35,522 nucleotides of DNA, taken from NCBI GenBank assembly GCA_031376285.1, contig JANMDN010000007.1:1-35522 (forward strand), written 5' to 3'. Every line of letters starts with the position of its first letter. Position 1 is the stretch's first letter. Positions 23,048 through 30,297 of this stretch are shown here, in pieces. Source of the DNA: JANMDN01 sp031376285 (GTDB taxonomy: Bacteria > Actinomycetota > Thermoleophilia > Miltoncostaeales > Miltoncostaeaceae). The notes beneath the pieces are model-generated. The model worked only from the letters and a program-made list of their open reading frames with translations. It searched no databases and was not told where the DNA came from. The position numbers were made by a program, and so were the translations under genes.

Positions 23048-23478
23048 GCGAGTGCCCCGGCGAGAATGTCGAGCGCCTCGCGGTACCCGTCGGGGCCCTT
23101 CCCCCAGACGGCGGCGTGGGCAATCTCCCGTACGACCGAAATGCGTCGGTGTGGCTCACGGGCTTCGATGTCTGAGAGGTGGACCTCCACAAACGGCGCG
23201 CCGAGCAGCTCCAGCGCGTCGCGGATCGACCATTGGTAGTGGGTCCACGCGCCGGGGTTCACGATGGCGCCGTCCACCGCACCAACGAGGCCGTGGATAT
23301 GCTCGAGGAACGCGCCTTCATGGTTCGTTTGAAAGGTCGCGACCGCCATCCCGCGCTCGGCTCCCCAGGCCCGAACCTGGCCTTCGAGGTCGCTCAGGGT
23401 GAGCGTCCCGTAGTGCTGCGACGGGCGCCGGCCCAGCATGTTCAGGTTCGGCCCATGGATGAGTGCGACGTGTTTCAC
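23044..23478 (-). CDS. aroQ: Type II 3-dehydroquinate dehydratase
   Basis: A 144-residue cytosolic enzyme removing water from 3-dehydroquinate, step 3 of the shikimate pathway; the family forms dodecamers. IHGPNLNMLGRRPSQHYG holds the Asn and the catalytic Tyr loop, FQTNHEGAFLEHIHG the helix contacts, and VNPGAWTHYQWSIRDALELL and EVHLSDIEARE the remaining active-site residues, including the catalytic His. Two positions differ from the commonest form: LSD rather than LSN, and WTHYQWS rather than YTHTSVA. The start and stop overlap aroB and the peptidase gene by four bases each. Confidence 0.95.
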   Translation of the reverse strand: MKHVALIHGPNLNMLGRRPSQHYGTLTLSDLEGQVRAWGAERGMAVATFQTNHEGAFLEHIHGLVGAVDGAIVNPGAWTHYQWSIRDALELLGAPFVEVHLSDIEAREPHRRISVVREIAHAAVWGKGPDGYREALDILAGALA

Positions 23479-24563
23479 CGGTACAGCTCCTCGATTGCCT
23501 CGACGACATCGTCGTGGTCGGGATTCTGCCGCGTGTGAGGCTCGCCGGGAGCGGAAATCAAGACCATATTCAGGGCGCCGGCAGCCGATTTCTTGTCCCG
23601 GCCCATCGCCGCGAGCACCGCGTCGATCGGGATCGATGGATCGAGCCGCACCGGGAGCCCGTGGCGGACCAGGGTTTCCCGGGTGCGCTCACGCCACCTC
23701 AGGTTAAGGCCGAGGGCCCGCTCAGAGAGCCGAAGCGCGGCCAGGAGGCCGAGGGAGATTGCCTCACCGTGGTGGTATCCGCCGTACCCTCCGGCCGCTT
23801 CGATGCCGTGCCCAACGGTGTGACCGAGGTTCAGGATCGCGCGACGGCCGAGGTCGTGCTCGTCGTCCACGACGACCGCAACCTTCTGGTCGACGCAGTC
23901 GCCGATCAGCTCGACCAGGTCGTCGGGGGCACCAGGCAGCGCCGGCCACGCCTCGATGCGCTCGACGAACGCGTCTCCCGCGAGGAGCCCGTACTTCACG
24001 ACCTCCGCAAAGCCGCACGAAAGTTCGCGAGCCGGCAGGGTCGCAAGCGCGTCGACATCCATGAGAACCAGATGGGGTTGCCAGATGGCGCCCACGTAGT
24101 TCTTTCCCTCGGGCAGGTCGACGCCGGTCTTTCCGCCGATGGACGAGTCGACCATCGCAAGCAGGGTCGTCGGAACGTGGACGAGCTGGATCCCGCGCTG
24201 ATAGCTCGCGGCGACAAAGCCGGCAAGATCACCGACGACCCCTCCACCCACCGCGACGATTGTGTCGCCGCGACGGATGCCCTCCGTCGCCGCCAGGCGA
24301 CAGAGTCGCTCGACCTCAGCGAGCGACTTCGACGGCTCGCCCGATGGCACTGGCGCCGAGACGACCCGCACCCCACTCCCCTCGAGCGAGGCCGCCGCCT
24401 GCGAGGCGATCGCGCGGACACCTTCGTCGAAGATCACGAGCGCCGCACCACGCGGCGCGAGGGCACTCCAGATCGGACCAAGGGACCTGAGCAGTCTGCT
24501 GCCCAGATACAGGGGATATCGGCGAGAGCCGATCTCCATGATCCGGCGAGGAGACGGTGTCAC
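23475..24563 (-). CDS. aroB: 3-dehydroquinate synthase
   Basis: A 362-residue NAD- and metal-dependent cyclase converting DAHP to 3-dehydroquinate. The GTG at 24563 forms a GTGA overlap with the aroK stop; sequence further upstream lies inside aroK. PSGEPSKSLAEVERL, VAVGGGVVGDLAGFVAASYQ, VPTTLLAMVDSSIGGKTGVD and the metal-binding NLGHTVGHGIEA with HHGEAISLG are all present, as is KYGLLAG. Start and stop overlap both neighbours. The length is normal. Methionine 9 is an alternative start but lacks a ribosome binding site. Confidence 0.96.
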   Translation of the reverse strand: MTPSPRRIMEIGSRRYPLYLGSRLLRSLGPIWSALAPRGAALVIFDEGVRAIASQAAASLEGSGVRVVSAPVPSGEPSKSLAEVERLCRLAATEGIRRGDTIVAVGGGVVGDLAGFVAASYQRGIQLVHVPTTLLAMVDSSIGGKTGVDLPEGKNYVGAIWQPHLVLMDVDALATLPARELSCGFAEVVKYGLLAGDAFVERIEAWPALPGAPDDLVELIGDCVDQKVAVVVDDEHDLGRRAILNLGHTVGHGIEAAGGYGGYHHGEAISLGLLAALRLSERALGLNLRWRERTRETLVRHGLPVRLDPSIPIDAVLAAMGRDKKSAAGALNMVLISAPGEPHTRQNPDHDDVVEAIEELYR

Positions 24564-25078
24564 GGCAACGCCTCGTCCGTGACGGTGCGCCGTGCCCACT
24601 CGGCGACGCGGGTGACGATCTGATCGAGCGGCTCGTCGGCATCGACGACGAGGTGCGCTGCCTCGCGGTAGCCCGGCTCGCGCTCGACGGCGCGACGCGT
24701 AAAGCGCTCCTCGCTGCGGGCAAGCGGGCGATCCGAATGTTCGACGCGCGCCCACGCGACCGCCGGGCTCACCCGCAGCCACACCACCTTGGCGGTCCGG
24801 TTCACGAGGCTACGGGTGCGCGCATTCTCGAGCGCCCCCCCTCCGAGGGCCAGCACGCCGGGCGGGCTCTCGGCGAGAACTTCTCGGATCACGGCTTCCT
24901 CAGTCCGGCGAAACCAGACCTCGCCGCGTTTGGCGAAGATCTCCGGGATTGACAGCTTTGCGTGGCTCTCGATTGCCACGTCAGCGTCGACGAAGCGGCG
25001 TCCGATCCGGCTCGCCACACGTCGACCAACCGAGCTTTTCCCCGCTCCCATGTAGCCGGTGAGCACGACCCAGGTCAC
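24560..25078 (-). CDS. aroK: Shikimate kinase
   Basis: A 172-residue kinase phosphorylating shikimate with ATP. The Walker A loop is GYMGAGKS at 8-15. The shikimate-binding Asp lies in RFVDADVAIE, the Arg in FRRTEEAV and the Gly triad in VLALGGGALENA, and the lid contains DRPLAR. The GTG at 25078 overlaps the aroC stop (GTGA) and its own stop overlaps aroB. The motif order and length are those of the AroK/AroL family. Confidence 0.95.
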   Translation of the reverse strand: MTWVVLTGYMGAGKSSVGRRVASRIGRRFVDADVAIESHAKLSIPEIFAKRGEVWFRRTEEAVIREVLAESPPGVLALGGGALENARTRSLVNRTAKVVWLRVSPAVAWARVEHSDRPLARSEERFTRRAVEREPGYREAAHLVVDADEPLDQIVTRVAEWARRTVTDEALP

Positions 25079-26244
25079 GGCTCTGGGCGCGCGATCTCCG
25101 CCCGGTAGCGCTCCACCGAGGCCTCGAGATGAGCCATGGAGTCGCCTCCGAACTTTTCGACCACGGCTTGGGCGATCACGAACGCAAGGGCCGCCTCGCC
25201 GATAACCGCCGCGGCGGCGACGGCGCAGATGTCGGAGCGTTCCTTGAAGGCCGACTGGGCCTCGTGGGTGACCACGTCGACCGACGCAAGTGGACGCGAG
25301 AGCGTCGAGATCGGCTTCATCACGGCCCGAACGACCACTGGCGAGCCATGGGTCATCCCGCCTTCGAGACCACCCGAGCGGTTCGTCTTACGGTAGTAGC
25401 CGCGCTCAGGTGAGTGGTAGATCTCGTCGTGTGCCAGGCTCCCCGGAAGCGTCCCCAGCGCGAAGCCCGCGCCAACCTCGACACCCTTGATCGCCTGAAT
25501 CCCCAGGAACGCCTGGCCGATGCGCCCGTCGAGGCGGGTATCGCCGCTGACATGCGAGCCGAGGCCGGGGATCGGGTCAAAACACCAGACTTCGAACACA
25601 CCACCCAGCGTGTCGTGTGATTGACCGGCCGCCTTGATCGCCGCCACCATCCGGTCGGTCCCGTCGGCATCGAGGCAGCGCGCGGGGCTCTCGTCGACAC
25701 CCTCGAAGTCCGCGAGGGTGAGATCGTCGCGCAGCGGTACCGCCTCGGGCCCGATCCGCACCACGTGGCTTCGTAGTTCCATCCCCAACCGTCGCAGCAG
25801 CGCTTTCGCGACACCGCCGGCCGCGACTCTGGCGGCTGTCTCGCGCGCACTCGCCCGCTCGAGGATGTTTCGCAGATCGCGCGTCCCGTACTTGAGCATC
25901 CCGGCAAGGTCCGCATGGCCCGGGCGTGGCAGGGTGATCGGGTCGACCTCGCCCTCGGGCTCCCAGACCGCCATCCGGTCGCGCTCCCAGTTGGCGAAGT
26001 CCTTGTTGGGGACCTCCAGGGTGAGCGGACTTCCGAGCGTCATGCCGTGGCGAAGGCCGGACTTGACGACGACCCGATCACGCTCGATCTTCATGCGACC
26101 ACCCCGACCGTAGCCGAGCTGTCGGCGGGCGAGATCGAGGTCGATGTCGTCGGGGACAAGCTTGAGGCCGGCAGGAACGCCTTCGACCACGGCGACAAGC
26201 GCCGGGCCGTGCGATTCCCCGGCGGTGCGGTAGGTCAGGGCCAC
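25075..26244 (-). CDS. aroC: Chorismate synthase
   Basis: A 389-residue FMN-dependent enzyme making chorismate from EPSP, the last common aromatic pathway step. TYRTAGESHGPALVAVVEGVP is the opening signature, with GYGRGGRMKIE, RPGHADLAGMLKYG plus RDLRNILERASARETAARV, and GGMTHGSPVVVRAVMKPIST near the C-terminus. The start is GTG 26244, with no ribosome binding site but a TAAACT box at 26260-26255. It is the first gene of the aroC-aroK-aroB-aroQ unit and is set apart from the pilus genes by a strong hairpin. Confidence 0.97.
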   Translation of the reverse strand: MALTYRTAGESHGPALVAVVEGVPAGLKLVPDDIDLDLARRQLGYGRGGRMKIERDRVVVKSGLRHGMTLGSPLTLEVPNKDFANWERDRMAVWEPEGEVDPITLPRPGHADLAGMLKYGTRDLRNILERASARETAARVAAGGVAKALLRRLGMELRSHVVRIGPEAVPLRDDLTLADFEGVDESPARCLDADGTDRMVAAIKAAGQSHDTLGGVFEVWCFDPIPGLGSHVSGDTRLDGRIGQAFLGIQAIKGVEVGAGFALGTLPGSLAHDEIYHSPERGYYRKTNRSGGLEGGMTHGSPVVVRAVMKPISTLSRPLASVDVVTHEAQSAFKERSDICAVAAAAVIGEAALAFVIAQAVVEKFGGDSMAHLEASVERYRAEIARPEP

Positions 26245-26254
26245 GTTGGCCGGC

Positions 26255-26260
26255 AGTTTA
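26255..26260 (-). promoter_or_regulatory. -10 box TAAACT upstream of aroC
   Basis: Would start RNA at about 26248, four bases before the GTG at 26244. It lies between the hairpin at 26279-26313 and aroC. No -35 box was identified. Confidence 0.35.
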
Positions 26261-26278
26261 CCGGTCGCCAGGAGGCTC

Positions 26279-26313
26279 AGCCCGGTCGCCCGTCAGGACG
26301 AGTCGACCGGGCT
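26279..26313 (-). terminator. Hairpin terminator after the pilus genes
   Basis: Perfect 10-bp arms AGCCCGGTCG and CGACCGGGCT enclose a 15-base loop. On the minus strand it starts about 11 bases after the stop of the pilP-position gene. There is no T-run after it, so it is either a GC-rich U-less terminator of the kind suspected in actinobacteria or an mRNA-end stabiliser. Confidence 0.6.
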
Positions 26314-26323
26314 GGCGGCTGGA

Positions 26324-27007
26324 TCACCGCGCGTTTTGGATGCCCGCCAGGCGAATCCGGTAACTCTCACCGGCAGTCTGGTTCTTCAGGATGATCGACT
26401 GTCCGACGCCAAGCTTCAGCGTGTCGCTCCCGTTCGGAAGCAGACCGCCGTTGAGGACGAGTGTGACCCCGCCCTTCGCGATCGTCTTCACGAGAAATTG
26501 CTGCGTGTCCGGTGGGATCGAATCGCCTTCGCGCGCCAGGATCGGCTCGCCGTCGACGTCGAAGTCGGCTTGAAGTGGGTTGATCTCCGGCGCCGCCGTG
26601 GTCGTTGTCGGCGCGGTCGTGGTTGGCTCGGGTGTGCCGACCGGGCCAGCGGCCGGAGCAGTCGTCGTTGGCGCGGCAACGGCGTCGGTGACCTGCGCAC
26701 GGAAGATGTCCTTCGGTGTCCCGAGCCGGTCGAGGTTGTCGAGCACCGTGGCGTTTCGCCCAGTCTCGACACTCCCCGGCACGCCCAGGACGCCGCCCGC
26801 AAATGAGACATCGGCCTGCGGCGTGGAATCGCCCGAGCGAGCGCCGGTTGCGGCGTTGGCTGCGGCGACACCCGACTGCGCGTTTGCGATGTCCTGCTGC
26901 GCGGCGGCCGCCGGATCGCTCGCCGCGGAGTCGCCGCCGCCGCCGCAGCCAGTGAGGGTGATCGCGGCGACCACGCTCATGAGGATTCCTGCGGTTGTGC
27001 GGGTCAC
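26324..27007 (-). CDS. Lipoprotein in the pilP position of the pilus operon
   Basis: A 227-residue protein. The GTG at 27007 overlaps the pilO stop (GTGA). The signal sequence ends in the lipobox LTGC with Cys21, followed by GGGG. Residues ~25-90 are Ala/Asp-rich, then LGTPKDIFRAQ, a Pro/Thr-rich linker (~110-143), and a small C-terminal beta domain (FDVDGEPILAREGDSIPPD, then FLVKTIAKGGVTLVLNGG). PilP, the lipoprotein that follows PilO in diderm bacteria, has a similar plan: lipidated N-terminus, flexible linker, C-terminal beta domain. Sequence similarity is not evident, and a monoderm host would have no PilQ secretin for it to contact. The pilus role is inferred from position. Confidence 0.65.
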   Translation of the reverse strand: MTRTTAGILMSVVAAITLTGCGGGGDSAASDPAAAAQQDIANAQSGVAAANAATGARSGDSTPQADVSFAGGVLGVPGSVETGRNATVLDNLDRLGTPKDIFRAQVTDAVAAPTTTAPAAGPVGTPEPTTTAPTTTTAAPEINPLQADFDVDGEPILAREGDSIPPDTQQFLVKTIAKGGVTLVLNGGLLPNGSDTLKLGVGQSIILKNQTAGESYRIRLAGIQNAR

Positions 27008-27690
27008 GCTCCCTCTCCTTGAGCCGAGTTGGTGATCGATGCTGCGTCGGGCGATGCGGCTGGAGCGCCTGCGGAGCCCGCCGTCGTGCCGTAGGACAGG
27101 TTGAAAGCCACGACCTCGATCGTCGCGCTCACCTCCGACTTGGCGGTGAGTTTTGCGGTGGTGTTTGTCGATGTCGACGGGCTGAGCTCAACCTTTGTTG
27201 TGGCAAGAAGCCGGCCCCGAACCTGGGGACGCCCACCGCGCCCGACCTCGACCTGACGCTGCATCCGGTAGAGGAAGTCGCTGATGTCGAAGAAGTTCCC
27301 GTCAGCGCGAAGCGCGAACGTCTCCGCCTCGATCGTTCCGAAGCTGATCCGAGCGTTGCTCGTGATCCCCGAGAGGGTCACGTCGGCCCGCTTGGCCATG
27401 CGCTGGATCTGGAGCAGCGAACCCGATGTCTGCGGTCCCACGGGAATCGCCTTGAGGGTTCGAAGCGTCAGCGCGTCGATCCTGGTGGCGTCGGTCTTTC
27501 GACCCCGTAGCCCATCGAGCTGGCTCCGGGCGAGGTCGCGGCTGCTCTCCGCCTCTTCGAGGCTCGTTTGTGCGGTGCCGAGCTCGGCCTGGGCGGGCTT
27601 CAAGACCATCATGTATCCGCCACCCAGCACGAGCGCCGCGGCGACTGACGACAAGAGCGTCGTGTCGCGTTTGGACATCTTCACGCCCAT
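27004..27690 (-). CDS. pilO: Type IV pilus inner-membrane protein PilO
   Basis: A 228-residue bitopic membrane protein. ATG 27690 is chosen because GGGAGG lies eight bases upstream; the long upstream extension lies inside pilN. A short cytoplasmic end (MGVKMSKRD) precedes one membrane helix (TTLLSSVAAALVLGGGYMMV), then a coiled coil (ELGTAQTSLEEAESSRDLAR…QLDGLR) and a ferredoxin-like domain (LLQIQRMAKRADVTLSGI, GNFFDISDFLYRMQRQVEV). This is the PilO plan; it pairs with PilN to link cytoplasmic PilM to the pilus machine. A Ser/Thr/Ala-rich tail ends the protein. Four bases separate it from pilN. Confidence 0.88.
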   Translation of the reverse strand: MGVKMSKRDTTLLSSVAAALVLGGGYMMVLKPAQAELGTAQTSLEEAESSRDLARSQLDGLRGRKTDATRIDALTLRTLKAIPVGPQTSGSLLQIQRMAKRADVTLSGITSNARISFGTIEAETFALRADGNFFDISDFLYRMQRQVEVGRGGRPQVRGRLLATTKVELSPSTSTNTTAKLTAKSEVSATIEVVAFNLSYGTTAGSAGAPAASPDAASITNSAQGEGA

Positions 27691-27694
27691 CGGT

Positions 27695-28375
27695 CTACCC
27701 TCCCGCCGGCGTCGCGCCAGCGCTGATGTCGGTGGTGAACTCGGGTCGGTCCTGGGCCCGCTGGTCGACCGATGCGTCGATCGTGAACTTGACCACTTTG
27801 CGACTGCCGAGCTGGGTCGGATTCGAGCTTGCCAGGTGCGGCTCTCCGAGCCCACGAACGGCGCCGAGACGGGCGAGGACGTAGGCCACCTGATCGTGAG
27901 AGTAGGTGTAGCCCTCGATATGAACCCCGGTCGGCACTTGGAGGGCGGTTCCGGTCGTGTTGGCAGCGGCTGCGTCAGCCGCCCCTGCCGTGCCGGCCGC
28001 CGTTTTCGGGGTTTCGACCCTGAGTGTCGTCAGCCACGCCTGCCGCGGAATGACAAGCGCGATGTCCCGAATCACTCGGTCCCAGTCGGTGCGCGCGCTG
28101 GCGATGCCGCTCACGATGCCCTGGTAGCGCTGGAGGTCGGTCGCGCTTTTTGCCGAGGCGTTCAGCGTCGCGATCTGGGCCTGGATATCGCTGCGCTCGG
28201 CCTCAGCGGCCGCGGCGTCGGTCCGGACCTGGGACACCTGCTGTTTGACGTTCCAGGTGTAGTAGCCAAGACCGACCACGAGGACCGCGCCAGCGACCAT
28301 CAGCATCTTCGAGCGGCTGACGGCGACCTTTCGCCCGGCCCGCTGATCCGGCGGGAGGAGGTTGATTGCCCTCAT
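27695..28375 (-). CDS. pilN: Type IV pilus assembly protein PilN
   Basis: A 226-residue bitopic protein. MRAINLLPPD carries the INLLP peptide that docks into PilM. A membrane helix at about 24-42 (MLMVAGAVLVVGLGYYTWN) is followed by a coiled coil (VSQVRTDAAAAEAERSDIQA) and a periplasm-side/extracytoplasmic ferredoxin-like domain (WDRVIRDIALVIPRQAWLTT, GVHIEGYTYSHDQVAYVLAR). An Ala/Thr insert lies near 122-143. The ATG overlaps the pilM stop by four bases, so the two are coupled. The family call is firm. Confidence 0.92.
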   Translation of the reverse strand: MRAINLLPPDQRAGRKVAVSRSKMLMVAGAVLVVGLGYYTWNVKQQVSQVRTDAAAAEAERSDIQAQIATLNASAKSATDLQRYQGIVSGIASARTDWDRVIRDIALVIPRQAWLTTLRVETPKTAAGTAGAADAAAANTTGTALQVPTGVHIEGYTYSHDQVAYVLARLGAVRGLGEPHLASSNPTQLGSRKVVKFTIDASVDQRAQDRPEFTTDISAGATPAGG

Positions 28376-29445
28376 GACGCGTCCGTCCCGTCGAGCGCGA
28401 GCCCGACTGCGACCACCGAGCGAGCGGCGATCTCGGGGGAGGCTTCTCCGGCGTCGAGCTGAGCCATGGGGTCGGCCAACTCGACGCGAACACCGAGCGC
28501 CTGCTGGAGGTAGCGATCAAGACCCGCGCAGAGCGAGGTCCCGCCCGACAGAATCAAACGGTCGATTGGACGTGAGAACTGCTGCGAGCGGTAGTAGTCA
28601 AGCGACCGGCCGATTTCCTGCACGAGCGGACGTGCGCCGACCGCGAGCGCGTGGCGCACCGCCGCGACGGCGTTCTGGTCCCAACCGTCGGGCACCTCAC
28701 CGAGGAGCCCGCACGACCGCTTGAGCGCCTCGGCTTCGCTGACCGGCATCCCCGTACGCTCGGCGACGGCTTGGGTGAGCGACCGACCACCGAAGCTCAC
28801 GAGGCGCGTGAACTGGCATTGGCGGTCGACGGCGACGATCACGTTGGTCATCCCGGCGCCGACGTGGCAGATCACCTGGGCCGGCGCCGCCTGGTTGCCC
28901 TCGTCGACGATCGACGGTTCCGGAAGGAGTGCGCGAATGAGCGCGAATGCCTCGAGGTCGATCCCGACCGGCTGGAGGCCGGCCCGTCGGACGGCGTGGG
29001 CGAGCGACTCGATCATCTCGCGGTGCGCCGCGACGAGCACCACCCGCTCGCGCCGACCCGTCGCGGGATCGTCGAACTGCCCGAGCGACTGATAGTCGAA
29101 CACGGCCTGATCCTGAGGAATCGGGATGTGCTCTGCGACCTCGAACTCGACCGCCTTGCGCTGCTCGGCGGGGTCGTCGATGGCGGGCATCTCGACCGTT
29201 CGGACAACGACGCGCTGGTTGGCGACGCCGAGGCGCACGCGCTTGGCGCTGAACTTGTTGGCTTGCCAGAACTCCTGGATGTGCCCGGCAAGCTCCTCGG
29301 GCATGGCGACTTCGCCGTCGACCACGAGCCCGTCGGGAAGCGAATCGATCGCCGCCCGCGTCAGGCTGACGTGATCGCGGGTGCTTGAAAGCTCGACACC
29401 GGCAATGGTGCTCGAGCCAACGTCGAGAGAGACAACGGTGCTCAT
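28372..29445 (-). CDS. pilM: Type IV pilus assembly ATPase-fold protein PilM
   Basis: A 357-residue actin-like cytoplasmic protein that binds ATP and the N-terminal peptide of PilN. The phosphate-1 motif is VVSLDVGSSTIAGVEL. Family signatures are VRLGVANQRVVVRTVEMPAI, RKAVEFEVAEHIPIP, CHVGAGMTNVIVAVD and the adenosine motif LILSGGTSLCAGLDRYLQQA. GGGAG about nine bases before the ATG at 29445 serves as ribosome binding site. An 81-base gap separates it from pilD and contains AAGGACGTCCTT, a short palindrome with no clear role. Confidence 0.94.
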   Translation of the reverse strand: MSTVVSLDVGSSTIAGVELSSTRDHVSLTRAAIDSLPDGLVVDGEVAMPEELAGHIQEFWQANKFSAKRVRLGVANQRVVVRTVEMPAIDDPAEQRKAVEFEVAEHIPIPQDQAVFDYQSLGQFDDPATGRRERVVLVAAHREMIESLAHAVRRAGLQPVGIDLEAFALIRALLPEPSIVDEGNQAAPAQVICHVGAGMTNVIVAVDRQCQFTRLVSFGGRSLTQAVAERTGMPVSEAEALKRSCGLLGEVPDGWDQNAVAAVRHALAVGARPLVQEIGRSLDYYRSQQFSRPIDRLILSGGTSLCAGLDRYLQQALGVRVELADPMAQLDAGEASPEIAARSVVAVGLALDGTDAS

Positions 29446-29526
29446 TGTTCAGAACTCCCGGACGATGTGGGCATTGGGAGGCTCACGGAAGGACGTCCTT
29501 GTCGTGTAGGGGTTTTGCCGTCGTAC

Positions 29527-30297
29527 CTAGAGGAAACTGTCGCGATACCACGAGAGAACCGGCGCCCCCCACCAGAGTGCGACGAACGCACCCGCGGCGA
29601 GGAAGGGGCCGAAGGGAATGGCCATCTTGCGGGCCGAGGCGCCACCGCGGATCATCATCCCCACGCCCAGGATCGAGCCGGCGAGAAAGGCAACCGCAAG
29701 CGCCGGGATGACTCCCGCGCCGAGCACCGCGCCGAGCAGAAGGGCCAACTTGACGTCGCCGAGGCCCATCCCGCCTGGCTTTGCCAGATGGAGGATGAGG
29801 AGGAACGCCGACGCTCCGAGGGCTGAGGCGACCGGAACCCACCAGCGATCCGGCCGGCTGAGGATGCCGAGCGCAAGCGCCGCGACGGTGGCCGGAAGGA
29901 CAATCAGGTCGGGGATGAGCTTGTGCTCGAGGTCGATGATCACGACCGGGACGAGCGCAACGAGCATGACGGCAGCAGCCGCGCCGCGAAGGTTCGCGCC
30001 GACGGTCGCAATGGCGAGCGCCGCAAGCGCCCCCGTGGCGAGCTCGGTCAGCGGATAGCGAATGCTGACCGACGCCCTGCACGAGCGGCAACGACCGCGC
30101 AGGGCAACCCACGACAGGACCGGGACGAGCTCGAACCACGACAGCGTGTGGTTGCACGCGGTGCAGTGCGAGCGGGGGTGCATGAGTGACTCCTCACGCG
30201 GCCACCGGTGGGCAACCGCCGTGAAGAACGATCCGAAGACCAGGCCGAAGATCCCGGCCCAGACCACCCAAAACCATGTCGGGATGGCCTGGCTCAC
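29527..30297 (-). CDS. pilD: Prepilin peptidase/N-methyltransferase
   Basis: A 256-residue polytopic membrane protein that cuts the pilin leader after Gly and methylates the new N-terminal Phe. The cytoplasmic N-terminal loop has two CxxC pairs (HCTACNHT and RCRSCRAS), expected for the methylating, zinc-containing form. The catalytic Asp residues lie in IIDLEHKLIPD and GGMGLGDVKLALLLG. About seven or eight hydrophobic helices are visible. The ATG overlaps the stop of the FN3-like gene by four bases. Its substrates are the three pilins encoded just upstream. Confidence 0.95.
   Translation of the reverse strand: MSQAIPTWFWVVWAGIFGLVFGSFFTAVAHRWPREESLMHPRSHCTACNHTLSWFELVPVLSWVALRGRCRSCRASVSIRYPLTELATGALAALAIATVGANLRGAAAAVMLVALVPVVIIDLEHKLIPDLIVLPATVAALALGILSRPDRWWVPVASALGASAFLLILHLAKPGGMGLGDVKLALLLGAVLGAGVIPALAVAFLAGSILGVGMMIRGGASARKMAIPFGPFLAAGAFVALWWGAPVLSWYRDSFL

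Noticed and set aside
29446..29526. AAGGACGTCCTT palindrome between pilD and pilM as an operator or riboswitch
   Set aside because: A single 12-base palindrome with no second site and no riboswitch core; chance is likely in this composition.
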